From contig WFRC01000113.1 in the NCBI GenBank assembly GCA_015486685.1, positions 1 through 7,792 on the forward strand: a stretch of DNA of 7,792 nucleotides. The letters are read 5' to 3'. The notes below the pieces were generated by a model, which made no database searches, was not told the DNA's origin, and was given only the letters and a program-made list of their open reading frames with translations. The stretch comes from Caldifarciminota bacterium (GTDB taxonomy: Bacteria > Hydrothermota > UBA3072 > WFRC01). A program made the translations under genes and the position numbers. Every line of letters begins with the position of its first letter. The stretch's first letter is position 1. This document shows, in pieces, positions 1 through 7,000 of the stretch.

Positions 1-2033
1 TCCCAAACTGCTTCCTTCATCCTCTCATAATTATCTGAAAGGCTCTGGATTGTATCTGATGCAATATTTGAGGTCATTATTATAACTGTATTCCTGAAAT
101 CCACAGTCCTTCCCTGCCCATCTGTCAACCTGCCATCATCAAGCACCTGTAAGAGGATATTGAATACATCCGGATGTGCCTTCTCAATCTCGTCAAATAG
201 TATTACCCTGTAGGGTCTCTTACGCACAGCCTCTGTTAAATAACCACCCTCTTCATATCCCACATATCCGGGAGGTGCACCAATCAAACGGGAGACAGTG
301 TGTTTTTCCATATATTCACTCATATCAATCCTTACCATTGCATCTTCCCTGTCAAATAGAATGAATGCCAATGTCTTTGCCATCTCTGTTTTACCTACTC
401 CTGTTGGTCCAAGGAATATGAATGAACCAATAGGTCTTTTTGGGTCTTTGATACCAGCCCTTGCCCTTCTTATTGCATCAGCAACGGCAACTGTTGCCTC
501 TTCCTGGTCTACAAGTTTTTGATGAATCTTTTCCTCTAATTTTACAAGTTTTTTCTGCTCTCCTTCCATCATCTTTGCAACAGGTATACCTGTCCACTCT
601 GAAACAACCTTCGCAATGTCTTCTTTTTCAAGCACATCTTTGGCATTATGTTCTTTAATCCAATTCGCTCTCTTTTCCTGATATTCCTGTTTTAAGTTTT
701 CCACCTCATCTTTTACCTTGTTTGCCTCATCCACTTTATTTTCCTTAACCAGGTCTTTACCTTTTTCCGTAAATTCTTGAATCTTTTTCTCCATACTCTG
801 GATGTCTTCGGGCATACTGGATAATTTCAATCTTAATTTTGCACAGGTTTCATCCATCAAATCTATTGCCTTATCGGGCAAATATCTATCCGTGATATAC
901 CTTTTTGAAAGTAAGACTGCCTCTTTAATGCCTTCATCTGTAATCTTTATATTATGATGTTTTTCATAATTTTTTTTCAAGCCCTGAAGAATTTTTATTG
1001 TATCTTCTATTGATGGTTCTTCCACCCAAACAGGTTGGAATCTCCTTTCCAGTGCCCTATCCTTCTCAATATATTTTCTGTATTCTTCAATAGTTGTTGC
1101 CCCAATGGTTTGGATTCTACCCCTCGCCAGGAATGGTTTCATTATATTTGCGGCATCTACAGCACCTTCTGCTGCACCTGCGCCCACTATTGTATGGAGT
1201 TCATCGATAAATATAATAATTCTCCCTTTCTCCTTATCAATCTCTTTCAAAATAGATTTTAATCTATCTTCAAATTCTCCTCTAAATTTTGTGCCTGCTA
1301 CAAGTCCAGCAATATCAAGTTCAAGGATGCTTTTGTCCCTTAATAGAGGAGGAATTTTGTTCTCTATTATTTTCTGTGCCAATCCCTCTACTATTGCTGT
1401 TTTACCTACGCCTGCTTCACCAACAAGAACAGGATTATTCTTTGTCTTTCTAATAAGGATTTGCATTACTCTACTTATCTCTTTTTCTCTTCCAATTACA
1501 GGGTCAAGTTCTCCATTTTTGGCTTTTTCTGTTAAATCTACGGCAAATTTTTTCAAGATACCATACTTGCTTTCTGCATCAGGCTCTTCCATCCTTTGAG
1601 TACCTCTTATTTTCCTTAATGCTGCATATATCTTTTCCTTTGTAATATTATGCCTTTTGAAAATTTCTCCGACATCTCCACCTACCTCAGACAATGCGAG
1701 GAAAATATGTTCCGTGCCAATAAACTTATCAGCAAATCTCCTTGCCTCATTCCATGCGTTATCCAATACCCTCTGTGCAGTTGGGGTCATATAGCCAACA
1801 CCTGATGAGCCATAGACCTTGGGCCTTCTATTAAGCACATCCACCACTTCATTTCTTATAATATACGGGTCTATCTCCATTTTCTTCAATATCTCTGATA
1901 CTACACCTTCCTGGTCTTCAAGTAATCCGTATAGGATGTGCGGAACATCCATTTCCGTATGGTTAAAAGTAGCAAGTGATGACTGTGCAATAGCAAGGGC
2001 TTCTTTTGCTTTATCTCCAAATACTCCTTCCAT
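1..2033 (-). CDS. ClpB/ClpC-family AAA+ protein unfoldase, C-terminus beyond the window
   Basis: Hsp100 ring ATPase that threads proteins through its pore for disaggregation or degradation; cytoplasmic. I translated 677 codons by hand with no internal stop. A double Clp_N domain fills residues 1 to about 145. NBD1 has Walker A GEAGVGKT (205-212), a GTKFRGEFE pore loop and Walker B IIIFIDE (272-278). A middle region of about 80 residues lies between K399 and W480. NBD2 has Walker A GPTGVGKT (542-549), GYVGYEEGG pore loop, Walker B VILFDE (610-615) and sensor TSN (654-656). The middle domain is short, as in ClpC, but NBD2 wording is ClpB-like and the ClpP-binding (V/I/L)GF loop expected soon after TSN is not seen. 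I therefore leave the symbol open. The family is usually about 810-870 residues, so roughly 140-190 are missing at the left edge. The ATG overlaps the rfaE2 stop by one base, so it is the last visible gene of the rfaE operon. Confidence 0.93.
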   Translation of the reverse strand, partial: MEGVFGDKAKEALAIAQSSLATFNHTEMDVPHILYGLLEDQEGVVSEILKKMEIDPYIIRNEVVDVLNRRPKVYGSSGVGYMTPTAQRVLDNAWNEARRFADKFIGTEHIFLALSEVGGDVGEIFKRHNITKEKIYAALRKIRGTQRMEEPDAESKYGILKKFAVDLTEKAKNGELDPVIGREKEISRVMQILIRKTKNNPVLVGEAGVGKTAIVEGLAQKIIENKIPPLLRDKSILELDIAGLVAGTKFRGEFEDRLKSILKEIDKEKGRIIIFIDELHTIVGAGAAEGAVDAANIMKPFLARGRIQTIGATTIEEYRKYIEKDRALERRFQPVWVEEPSIEDTIKILQGLKKNYEKHHNIKITDEGIKEAVLLSKRYITDRYLPDKAIDLMDETCAKLRLKLSSMPEDIQSMEKKIQEFTEKGKDLVKENKVDEANKVKDEVENLKQEYQEKRANWIKEHNAKDVLEKEDIAKVVSEWTGIPVAKMMEGEQKKLVKLEEKIHQKLVDQEEATVAVADAIRRARAGIKDPKRPIGSFIFLGPTGVGKTEMAKTLAFILFDREDAMVRIDMSEYMEKHTVSRLIGAPPGYVGYEEGGYLTEAVRKRPYRVILFDEIEKAHPDVFNILLQVLDDGRLTDGQGRTVDFRNTVIIMTSNIASDTIQSLSDNYERMKEAVW

Positions 2034-2512
2034 TATTTACAAAACCTCCTTTTTATTTTTTCAATTATTGAGGTAGTTGAAAATCCCTCAGTATATGAGA
2101 CGCATTTCACCTTGCCGCCGTTCCCTTCTACTATATCCTTGCCTACCACATCCTCTATTTTATAATCACCACCCTTCACCAGAATGTCAGGTAAAATTGT
2201 CTTAATAAGTTTGTAGGGGGTATCTTCTTCAAACAGAATAACATAATCTACCATTTCTAATGATGACAAAACCAGAGCCCTTGCATTCTGGTCATTTATC
2301 GGTCTACCTTCTCCCTTGATTTTTCTTACTGAATTATCAGAATTTAATCCAATAACAAGGATATCTCCCATTGATTTTGCTTCATTTAAATAATGAATAT
2401 GACCAGGATGTACAAAATCAAAACATCCGTTCGTAAACACTATCTTTTTATTTTCTTTTTCTAATCTTTCTCTGATGGGAATAAATGCTTCTTTGGTGAT
2501 AATTTTTCCCAT
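2033..2512 (-). CDS. rfaE2: D-glycero-beta-D-manno-heptose 1-phosphate adenylyltransferase
   Basis: Transfers AMP from ATP to heptose-1-phosphate, giving ADP-heptose precursor for LPS inner core; cytoplasmic. The 159-residue protein is a single-domain cytidylyltransferase-like Rossmann enzyme. The signature TNGCFDFVHPGH lies at 27-38 with the nucleotide-binding HPGH at 35-38. GLNSD (55-59) is followed by the KGEGRPIN loop (66-73), then KGGDY (113-117), and GFSTTS (143-148) takes the place of the usual C-terminal ISSTxxI motif. Length matches stand-alone RfaE2 and the C-terminal half of E. coli HldE. The ATG is 2 nt after the rfaE1 stop; only a weak GGA precedes it, so translation probably depends on ribosomes finishing rfaE1. 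The paired kinase gene makes the heptose role much more likely than a glycerol-3-phosphate cytidylyltransferase. Between the two ATPase steps a GmhB phosphatase is needed; it is not in the window. Confidence 0.94.
   Translation of the reverse strand: MGKIITKEAFIPIRERLEKENKKIVFTNGCFDFVHPGHIHYLNEAKSMGDILVIGLNSDNSVRKIKGEGRPINDQNARALVLSSLEMVDYVILFEEDTPYKLIKTILPDILVKGGDYKIEDVVGKDIVEGNGGKVKCVSYTEGFSTTSIIEKIKRRFCK
2044..2050 (-). promoter_or_regulatory. Shine-Dalgarno of the Clp gene inside the end of rfaE2
   Basis: On the minus strand AGGAGGT lies 10 nt before the Clp ATG (2033-2031) and within the last codons of rfaE2. The junction reads TAATG, so stop and start share one base. This fixes the Clp start and suggests translational coupling with rfaE2. 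Confidence 0.8.
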
Positions 2513-2514
2513 TG

Positions 2515-3465
2515 TTATCCAGAAAGAGCCTTTTTTATCTCTGCTGTTGTTACGGCGGATGCCCCAAATTTTCCTACTTCAATGCCTGCTGCTATACTTG
2601 CAATTTTTGCAGACTGTATTAAATCTCCCCCTGATGCAAGTGCAAGTGTTACAGCAGCAATTACAGTATCTCCGGCACCTGTGACATCGTAGATTTCTTT
2701 CGTATAGCTGGGAATAATTTCTTGAATTTTGTCATCAAATAATATCATACCCTGGCTGCCCCTTGTTATAAGTAAAGGACTATTCAATCTTTTTCTTAAG
2801 GATTTACCTGCCTTTAACAGATCCTCTTCACGAGGAAAATCTTCGCCAAGCGATGTCCCCATCTCTTTGATATTTGGCTTAAACAGTGATATGTTTTTAT
2901 ATTGAAAGAAATTTCTAAATTTTGGGTCAGCAGTAATTACCTTATTATTTGCTGCACTGATTGTCTTTTTTATTATATTTGGCGTGATAATGCCTTTGTC
3001 GTAATCCTCAAATAATATACCATCAACCTGTTTTAGTATATCAAGAATTTTTGATATAAATTTTTTTTCCAATTCCTTACCAATGTAAGAAATTTCTTCC
3101 CTGTCCATCCTTAATATCTGTTGATTATGCGCGATTATCCGCGTCTTAGAAACAGTTGGCTTATTATTAGAAATAATTATCTCATCTGTTTTTATGCCAT
3201 TTTCTTTTAAGAGTTCCAATAGTATCTCACCATCACCGTCCTGGCCGATTATTCCGGTAAGTATAGGAATTCCCCCCAACGATTTTATGTTATTTGCTAC
3301 ATTACTTGCCCCCCCCAACCTGTACGAATTATCCCCTATCTCAAAAATGGGAACAGGTGCCTCAGGAGAAATCCTCTTAACATTCCCCCTCACATATTTA
3401 TCCAGCATAATATCGCCAATCACAAGGATTTTTTTACCATTAAATCTATTTAATATCTTTTCCAT
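2515..3465 (-). CDS. rfaE1: D-glycero-beta-D-manno-heptose-7-phosphate kinase
   Basis: Phosphorylates heptose-7-phosphate at C1 to the 1,7-bisphosphate, the first ATP-using step to ADP-heptose; cytoplasmic. It is a PfkB/ribokinase-fold enzyme of 316 residues. Seen are the N-terminal ILVIGDIMLDKY strand (13-24), the PfkB signature-1 glycines GGASNVANN (51-59), FEDYDKG (152-158), DPK (180-182), FKPN (195-198), and DVTGAGDT (260-267) with catalytic base Asp266. The frame stays open upstream to 3633, but the first 56 residues are a hydrophobic, low-complexity translation of T-rich DNA. The family alignment starts at the ATG at 3463-3465, which I chose. No clear Shine-Dalgarno precedes it. It is first in the operon rfaE1-rfaE2-Clp. 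The 316 and 159 residues together are about the length of fused HldE, with the same domain order. Confidence 0.94.
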   Translation of the reverse strand: MEKILNRFNGKKILVIGDIMLDKYVRGNVKRISPEAPVPIFEIGDNSYRLGGASNVANNIKSLGGIPILTGIIGQDGDGEILLELLKENGIKTDEIIISNNKPTVSKTRIIAHNQQILRMDREEISYIGKELEKKFISKILDILKQVDGILFEDYDKGIITPNIIKKTISAANNKVITADPKFRNFFQYKNISLFKPNIKEMGTSLGEDFPREEDLLKAGKSLRKRLNSPLLITRGSQGMILFDDKIQEIIPSYTKEIYDVTGAGDTVIAAVTLALASGGDLIQSAKIASIAAGIEVGKFGASAVTTAEIKKALSG

Positions 3466-3473
3466 ATATGAGA

Positions 3474-3501
3474 AATATAAAAACAGGATAGAAAAAGTCA
3501 A
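3474..3501 (-). promoter_or_regulatory. Putative sigma70 promoter of the rfaE1-rfaE2-Clp operon
   Basis: On the minus strand TTGACT (3501-3496) and TATATT (3479-3474) are separated by 16 bp, close to the sigma70 consensus. Transcription should begin near 3466-3468, only a few bases before the rfaE1 ATG at 3465, implying a leaderless or nearly leaderless mRNA. AT-rich DNA makes chance matches likely, so confidence is moderate. Confidence 0.45.
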
Positions 3502-3549
3502 ATTTTTTCTGATAGAACGCAGGAAGAACAGGGAAAATTTATGACTGGC

Positions 3550-3586
3550 AAAAAATAGAAAAAAAATAAAAAAAATGCAAAAAAAA
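3550..3586 (+). promoter_or_regulatory. Phased A-tracts upstream of the nrdJ promoter
   Basis: Four runs of six to eight A begin at 3550, 3559, 3568 and 3579, about one helical turn apart, and end two bases before the -35 hexamer. Such an array is expected to bend DNA and to act like an UP element contacting the RNA polymerase alpha subunit. Function is inferred from position and phasing. Confidence 0.55.
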
Positions 3587-3588
3587 TC

Positions 3589-3616
3589 TTGACAACCACA
3601 ATATATTGTGTAATAT
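3589..3616 (+). promoter_or_regulatory. sigma70-type promoter of nrdJ
   Basis: A perfect -35 TTGACA (3589-3594) is followed after 16 bp by TAATAT (3611-3616), a 4/6 match to the -10. The start point should be near 3623. It reads towards nrdJ, about 455 nt away, with no other gene between. NrdR box 1 fills the spacer between the hexamers, which supports both assignments. Confidence 0.75.
3596..3611 (+). promoter_or_regulatory. NrdR box 1
   Basis: CCACAATATATTGTGT matches the NrdR-box consensus ACACWATATATWGTGT at 15 of 16 positions and contains a perfect 14-bp palindrome (3597-3610). It lies exactly between the -35 and -10 of the nrdJ promoter. NrdR is an ATP-cone repressor that senses ATP/dATP and controls ribonucleotide reductase genes. 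The repressor gene itself is not in the window. Confidence 0.88.
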
Positions 3617-3627
3617 AGTAGGAAGAA

Positions 3628-3643
3628 CCACAATATGTTGTAT
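3628..3643 (+). promoter_or_regulatory. NrdR box 2
   Basis: CCACAATATGTTGTAT matches the NrdR consensus at 13 of 16 positions. It begins 16 bp after box 1, so the centres are 32 bp apart, about three helical turns. That is the tandem arrangement known for NrdR-controlled promoters. It lies just downstream of the predicted transcription start, consistent with repression. Confidence 0.85.
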
Positions 3644-3724
3644 TAAGCTGAAAGAAATGGTAATGGGAATTGAGAAGAGGGAGCTAAGAAGTGAGAATTA
3701 GGAAATAAAAATAAACGAAACAAA

Positions 3725-3773
3725 GAGATTGCTTCGCAGAACAAAATCCAGAGTAGAGGCACTCGCAATGACA
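3725..3773 (-). repeat. Dispersed intergenic repeat unit, inverted relative to the units after nrdJ
   Basis: The unit begins with GAGATTGCTTCGCA (3725-3738) and ends with CTCGCAATGACA (3762-3773), the reverse complement of the TGTCATTGCGAG seen at 7464 and 7607. The 14-bp start recurs exactly at 7779-7792. This is the common 'GTCATTGCGAG...GCGAAGCAATCTC' type of degenerate mobile-like intergenic repeat, here on the opposite strand. Confidence 0.75.
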
Positions 3774-3787
3774 TGGACAAGTAGGAA

Positions 3788-3820
3788 GTGAATGAGTAGA
3801 TGAGTGAATGGGTGAATGAG
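3788..3820 (+). repeat. Short GTGAATGAG minisatellite-like tract
   Basis: GTGAATGAG occurs at 3788-3796 and 3812-3820 with a GTGAATGG copy between at 3804-3811 and ATGAG spacers. It is a degenerate tandem array of about 8 bp units in the nrdJ leader, with no evident function. Confidence 0.5.
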
Positions 3821-3830
3821 AAAAAGAATT

Positions 3831-3857
3831 AACAAAAGTGTTCGTGACGGTGATACG
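3831..3857 (+). repeat. Imperfect 27-bp direct repeat, left copy flanking nrdJ
   Basis: This stretch matches 7390-7416 at 23 of 27 positions without gaps; the shared core reads as CGTGA-C/T-GGTGAT. The two copies bracket nrdJ in the same orientation. They may be members of a dispersed family or recombination end points. Confidence 0.6.
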
Positions 3858-3889
3858 ATGATATGGTGATACGGATAAGTTGAATGTTG

Positions 3890-3992
3890 AAGGTTTAAGG
3901 TTGAAAATTGCAGATTAAAAAAATGTAAACGGGAGGAGTGGGTACTTTCTTTTTAATTTTTTACCTTTAACATTTAACCTTTTACCTTTAAC
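3890..3992 (+). repeat. Inverted AAGGTTTAAGG / CCTTTTACCTTTAACC low-complexity arms
   Basis: AGGTTTAAGGTT (3891-3902) is complementary to AACCTTTTACCT (3976-3987) at 10 of 12 positions. The right arm also holds two direct copies of TTTACCTTTAAC (3960-3971 and 3981-3992). The RNA could fold the arms together around a loop of about 70 nt, but the low complexity makes a chance or slippage origin equally likely. Confidence 0.4.
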
Positions 3993-4006
3993 CATATTAT
4001 TATGGT
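3991..4006 (+). other. Small hairpin upstream of the nrdJ ribosome site
   Basis: ACCATA (3991-3996), loop TTAT, TATGGT (4001-4006) form a perfect 6-bp stem about 60 nt before the nrdJ ribosome site. There is no T-run after it, so it is not a terminator. It could affect leader folding; this is speculative. Confidence 0.35.
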
Positions 4007-4067
4007 CACGTTTCACGGTTTTTATTACTTCCCACTTCTCAGTTCCTACTTCTAACTTATTAAATAA

Positions 4068-4073
4068 AGGAGG
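4068..4073 (+). promoter_or_regulatory. Strong Shine-Dalgarno of nrdJ
   Basis: AAAGGAGGT (4066-4074) contains a perfect AGGAGG 4 nt before the ATG at 4078. It fixes the start and predicts efficient initiation despite the long leader. Confidence 0.85.
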
Positions 4074-4077
4074 TATT

Positions 4078-7000
4078 ATGCCAAATTTTAGCAAGGTAGT
4101 TAAGAGGGATGACAGTGTTGTCGAATATGATAGGAACAAGATTGCCAATGCCATCTTTAAGGCAGCAGAATCTGTAGGTGGGGAAGATAGAAAAGTAGCA
4201 GAGGAGTTGGCATTAAAGGTAGAAAAACTTCTTGATGAAAAATTTGACGGAGAAAATCCAACAGTAGAGGAGATTCAAGATATTGTAGAGAAGGTGCTTA
4301 TAGAAGAAGGGCATGCAAAAACAGCAAAATCTTATATCGTTTACAGAGAAAAAAGAACAGAATTAAGAAAGGCAAAATCTATTTTAACAACTACCCGTGA
4401 TGACATCAAGATGGATTTAAATGCTTTGACCGTTCTTGAGAGGAGATATCTGTTAAAAGATGCATACGGGAAGGTTGTTGAGACCCCAAAGGAAATGTTT
4501 GAAAGGGTCGCAAAGAATATTGCAGCAGCAGATAAAAATTACAATGGAGATACCTCATCTTCAGAAAAAGAATTTTTTGACCTGATGACTTCATTTGAAT
4601 TTATCCCCAATTCACCAACTCTAATGAATGCAGGTACGGAGCTCCAGCAACTGGCTGCTTGTTTTGTTCTCCCTGTAGAAGATACAATGGAAAAGATATT
4701 TGATGCAGTAAAATATACAGCACTTATCCATAAAACAGGGGGCGGCACAGGGTTTTCATTTTCAAAACTAAGGCCCAGAAATGATGTAGTACAGACAACA
4801 GGTGGAATTGCATCAGGGCCTATATCTTTTATGAGGGTATTTGATGTAGCAACCGATGTAATAAAACAGGGTGGTAGAAGAAGGGGAGCAAATATGGGCA
4901 TTCTCAATGTAGACCATCCCGATATTTTTAATTTCATCACGGCAAAAGAAAGAGATGATGTTTTAACAAATTTTAATATATCTGTGGGTATAACAGAAGC
5001 GTTTATGAAGGCGGTAAAAGAAGGCAAAGAAATAGACCTTATTAGTCCAAGAACAGGGAACCCCGTTAGAAAGGTCAAGGCAAGGGTAATTTTTGACCTC
5101 ATTGTGTATAATGCATGGAGGACAGGGGACCCGGGCATTGTTTTTATTGATAGGTTAAATAGGGACAATCCAACGCCTAATGTAGGTAGAATTGATTCTA
5201 CCAATCCATGTGTAACAGAGGATACTTTTGTTTTTACCTCAAAAGGGCCAATGCAAGTAAAGGATATGATAGGCAAAAAATTTAAGGCAGTGGTAAATGG
5301 AAATTTGTGGGATACAGATAAAGATGGATTTTTCTCAACAGGTATCAAAAGGGTTTATAAAATCACAACAAAGGAAGGATTTATTCTCAAAGCCACGGAA
5401 AACCATCCACTTAAAAAGGTATCTAAACTGACAAGGTACACAATGGAAACAGTCTGGACAGAAGTTTCTTCCCTCTCTTCCAATGACAAAATACTTGTGA
5501 ATAACCATAGGGATATTCAGGAATGGGAAGGAAACCACACATTTGAAGAGGGCTACCTTATGGGGCTACTTATTGGAGATGGAACCATTAAAAAGGATAA
5601 AACAGTTCTATCTTCGTGGGGAGAAGGAGAAGGTGTAGAAAATATGAGAAATTTAGCCTATACTTATGCTGCCAGTATGCCTCATCGTGCTGATTTTACA
5701 GGATGGCATAAAGTCAAGGATAGAGAAGAATACAGGCTTACCACAGGTGCCTTGACCCATCTGGCAAATAGGTTAAATGTTTTTCCTCAACATAAGATAA
5801 TTACAGAAGATATAGAAAAGACCTCTTCGAAATATCATAAAGGTTTTTTGCGGGGAATTTTTGATGCAGATGGTTCAGTTCAGGGTTCTCAAAAAAAAGG
5901 GGTAAGCATAAGGCTTTCCCAGAGTAGTCTTGAAACACTTAGAGCGGTTCAAAGGATGCTTCTTAGATTGGGTGTATTTTCCAGAATTTATAAAAACAGA
6001 AGAGAATCTAATATTAGACTAATGCCTGATGGCAAAGGTGGAAAAAAACCATATAAAATAAAGGCACAGCATGAACTCGTAATCTCTAATGATAATATTC
6101 AAATATTTTATGAAAGAATCGGGTTTGGAGATAGCAAAAAGATGAAGAAACTGAAAAAATTGATTAACAATTATAAAAGAACATTAAATAAAGAGAGATT
6201 TGTTGTTGCCATTGAAAAGATAGAATATTTTGGGAATGAACCTGTTTATGACTTGCAGGTGCCAGGGATAAATGCCTTTGATGCAAATGGATTTTATGCC
6301 CATAACTGCGGGGAACAGCCTCTGCTCCCTTATGAAGCCTGTAACCTTGGTTCAATAAACCTTCTGAAAATGGTAAAGGAAGATAGGACAATAGATTATG
6401 ATAGATTAAAGAAGGTTGTTAATACATCTGTTCATTTTCTGGATAATGTTATAGATATGTCAAAATATCCCATTCCACAGATTGAAAAGATGGTAAAAGG
6501 CAATAGAAAGATAGGACTTGGCGTGATGGGATTTGCAGATATGCTCATTCAATTAGGAATTCCTTATGATAGCGAAGAAGCACTATCTGTCGGCGGAGAA
6601 ATAATGAAATTTATATCAAAAGAGGCAAAGAAAAAATCTCAGGAACTTGCGAAAGAGAGGGGTGAATTTCCCAATTTCAAGGGTTCTGTTTATGATAAGA
6701 ACAATGAACCTCCTATAAGAAATGCAACTCTGACAACCATTGCACCAACAGGAACCATAAGTATCATAGGTGGATGTTCAAGTGGTATTGAACCACTATT
6801 CGCCGTGGTATTTGTCAGAAATGTACTGGAAGGCACAGAACTCCTTGAAGTAAATAAACATTTCGAAAAGATTGCGAAAGAAAAGGGATTTTTCAAAGAT
6901 GCGCTAATGAAAGAAGTAGCGAGGACAGGCAGTTTGCAGGGTATAAGCGGCATTCCCGATGATGTAAAGAGATTATTTGTAACGGCACACGATATTGCAC

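Larger units (their letters stand above)
3644..4077 (+). other. Long repeat-rich nrdJ leader without a gene
   Basis: About 430 nt lie between the NrdR boxes and the nrdJ start. I see no credible coding frame; the few small ORFs lack ribosome sites and consist of low-complexity residues. The stretch is a patchwork of GAGAAGTGAGAA-like purine runs, a dispersed-repeat remnant, GTGAATGAG minisatellite units, a GTGATACG-rich tract, TTTACCTTTAAC units and a small hairpin. No B12 box or other riboswitch core that I can recognise is present, although NrdJ uses B12. Confidence 0.6.

Noticed and set aside
1105..1599. Plus-strand open frame of 164 codons
   Set aside because: It is the antisense shadow of the Clp gene, whose minus-strand frame contains the intact NBD1 motifs.
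3466..3633. N-terminal extension of RfaE1 (56 residues, hydrophobic)
   Set aside because: It is the translation of T-rich DNA, overlaps the promoters and NrdR box 2, and family homology begins at the ATG at 3465.
3657..3701. Leader peptide of 14 codons starting at ATG 3657
   Set aside because: No ribosome site, and the codons come from a purine-rich repeat; no regulatory codon run or attenuator hairpin is visible.
3725..3857. CRISPR array
   Set aside because: The repeated units are short, degenerate, irregularly spaced and of mixed orientation, with no constant repeat-spacer pattern.
3644..4077. Cobalamin riboswitch in the leader of the B12-dependent nrdJ
   Set aside because: I found no B12-box core or matching conserved stems; the leader is low-complexity and repeat-derived. 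A covariance-model search would settle it.
3915..4154. Minus-strand open frame of 79 codons across the nrdJ start
   Set aside because: Its sequence is a translation of TTTACCTTTAAC repeats and it overlaps the nrdJ ribosome site and N-terminus.
4539..5348. Minus-strand open frame of 269 codons
   Set aside because: Antisense to nrdJ, with no ribosome site or recognisable domain; nrdJ codes strongly in this stretch.
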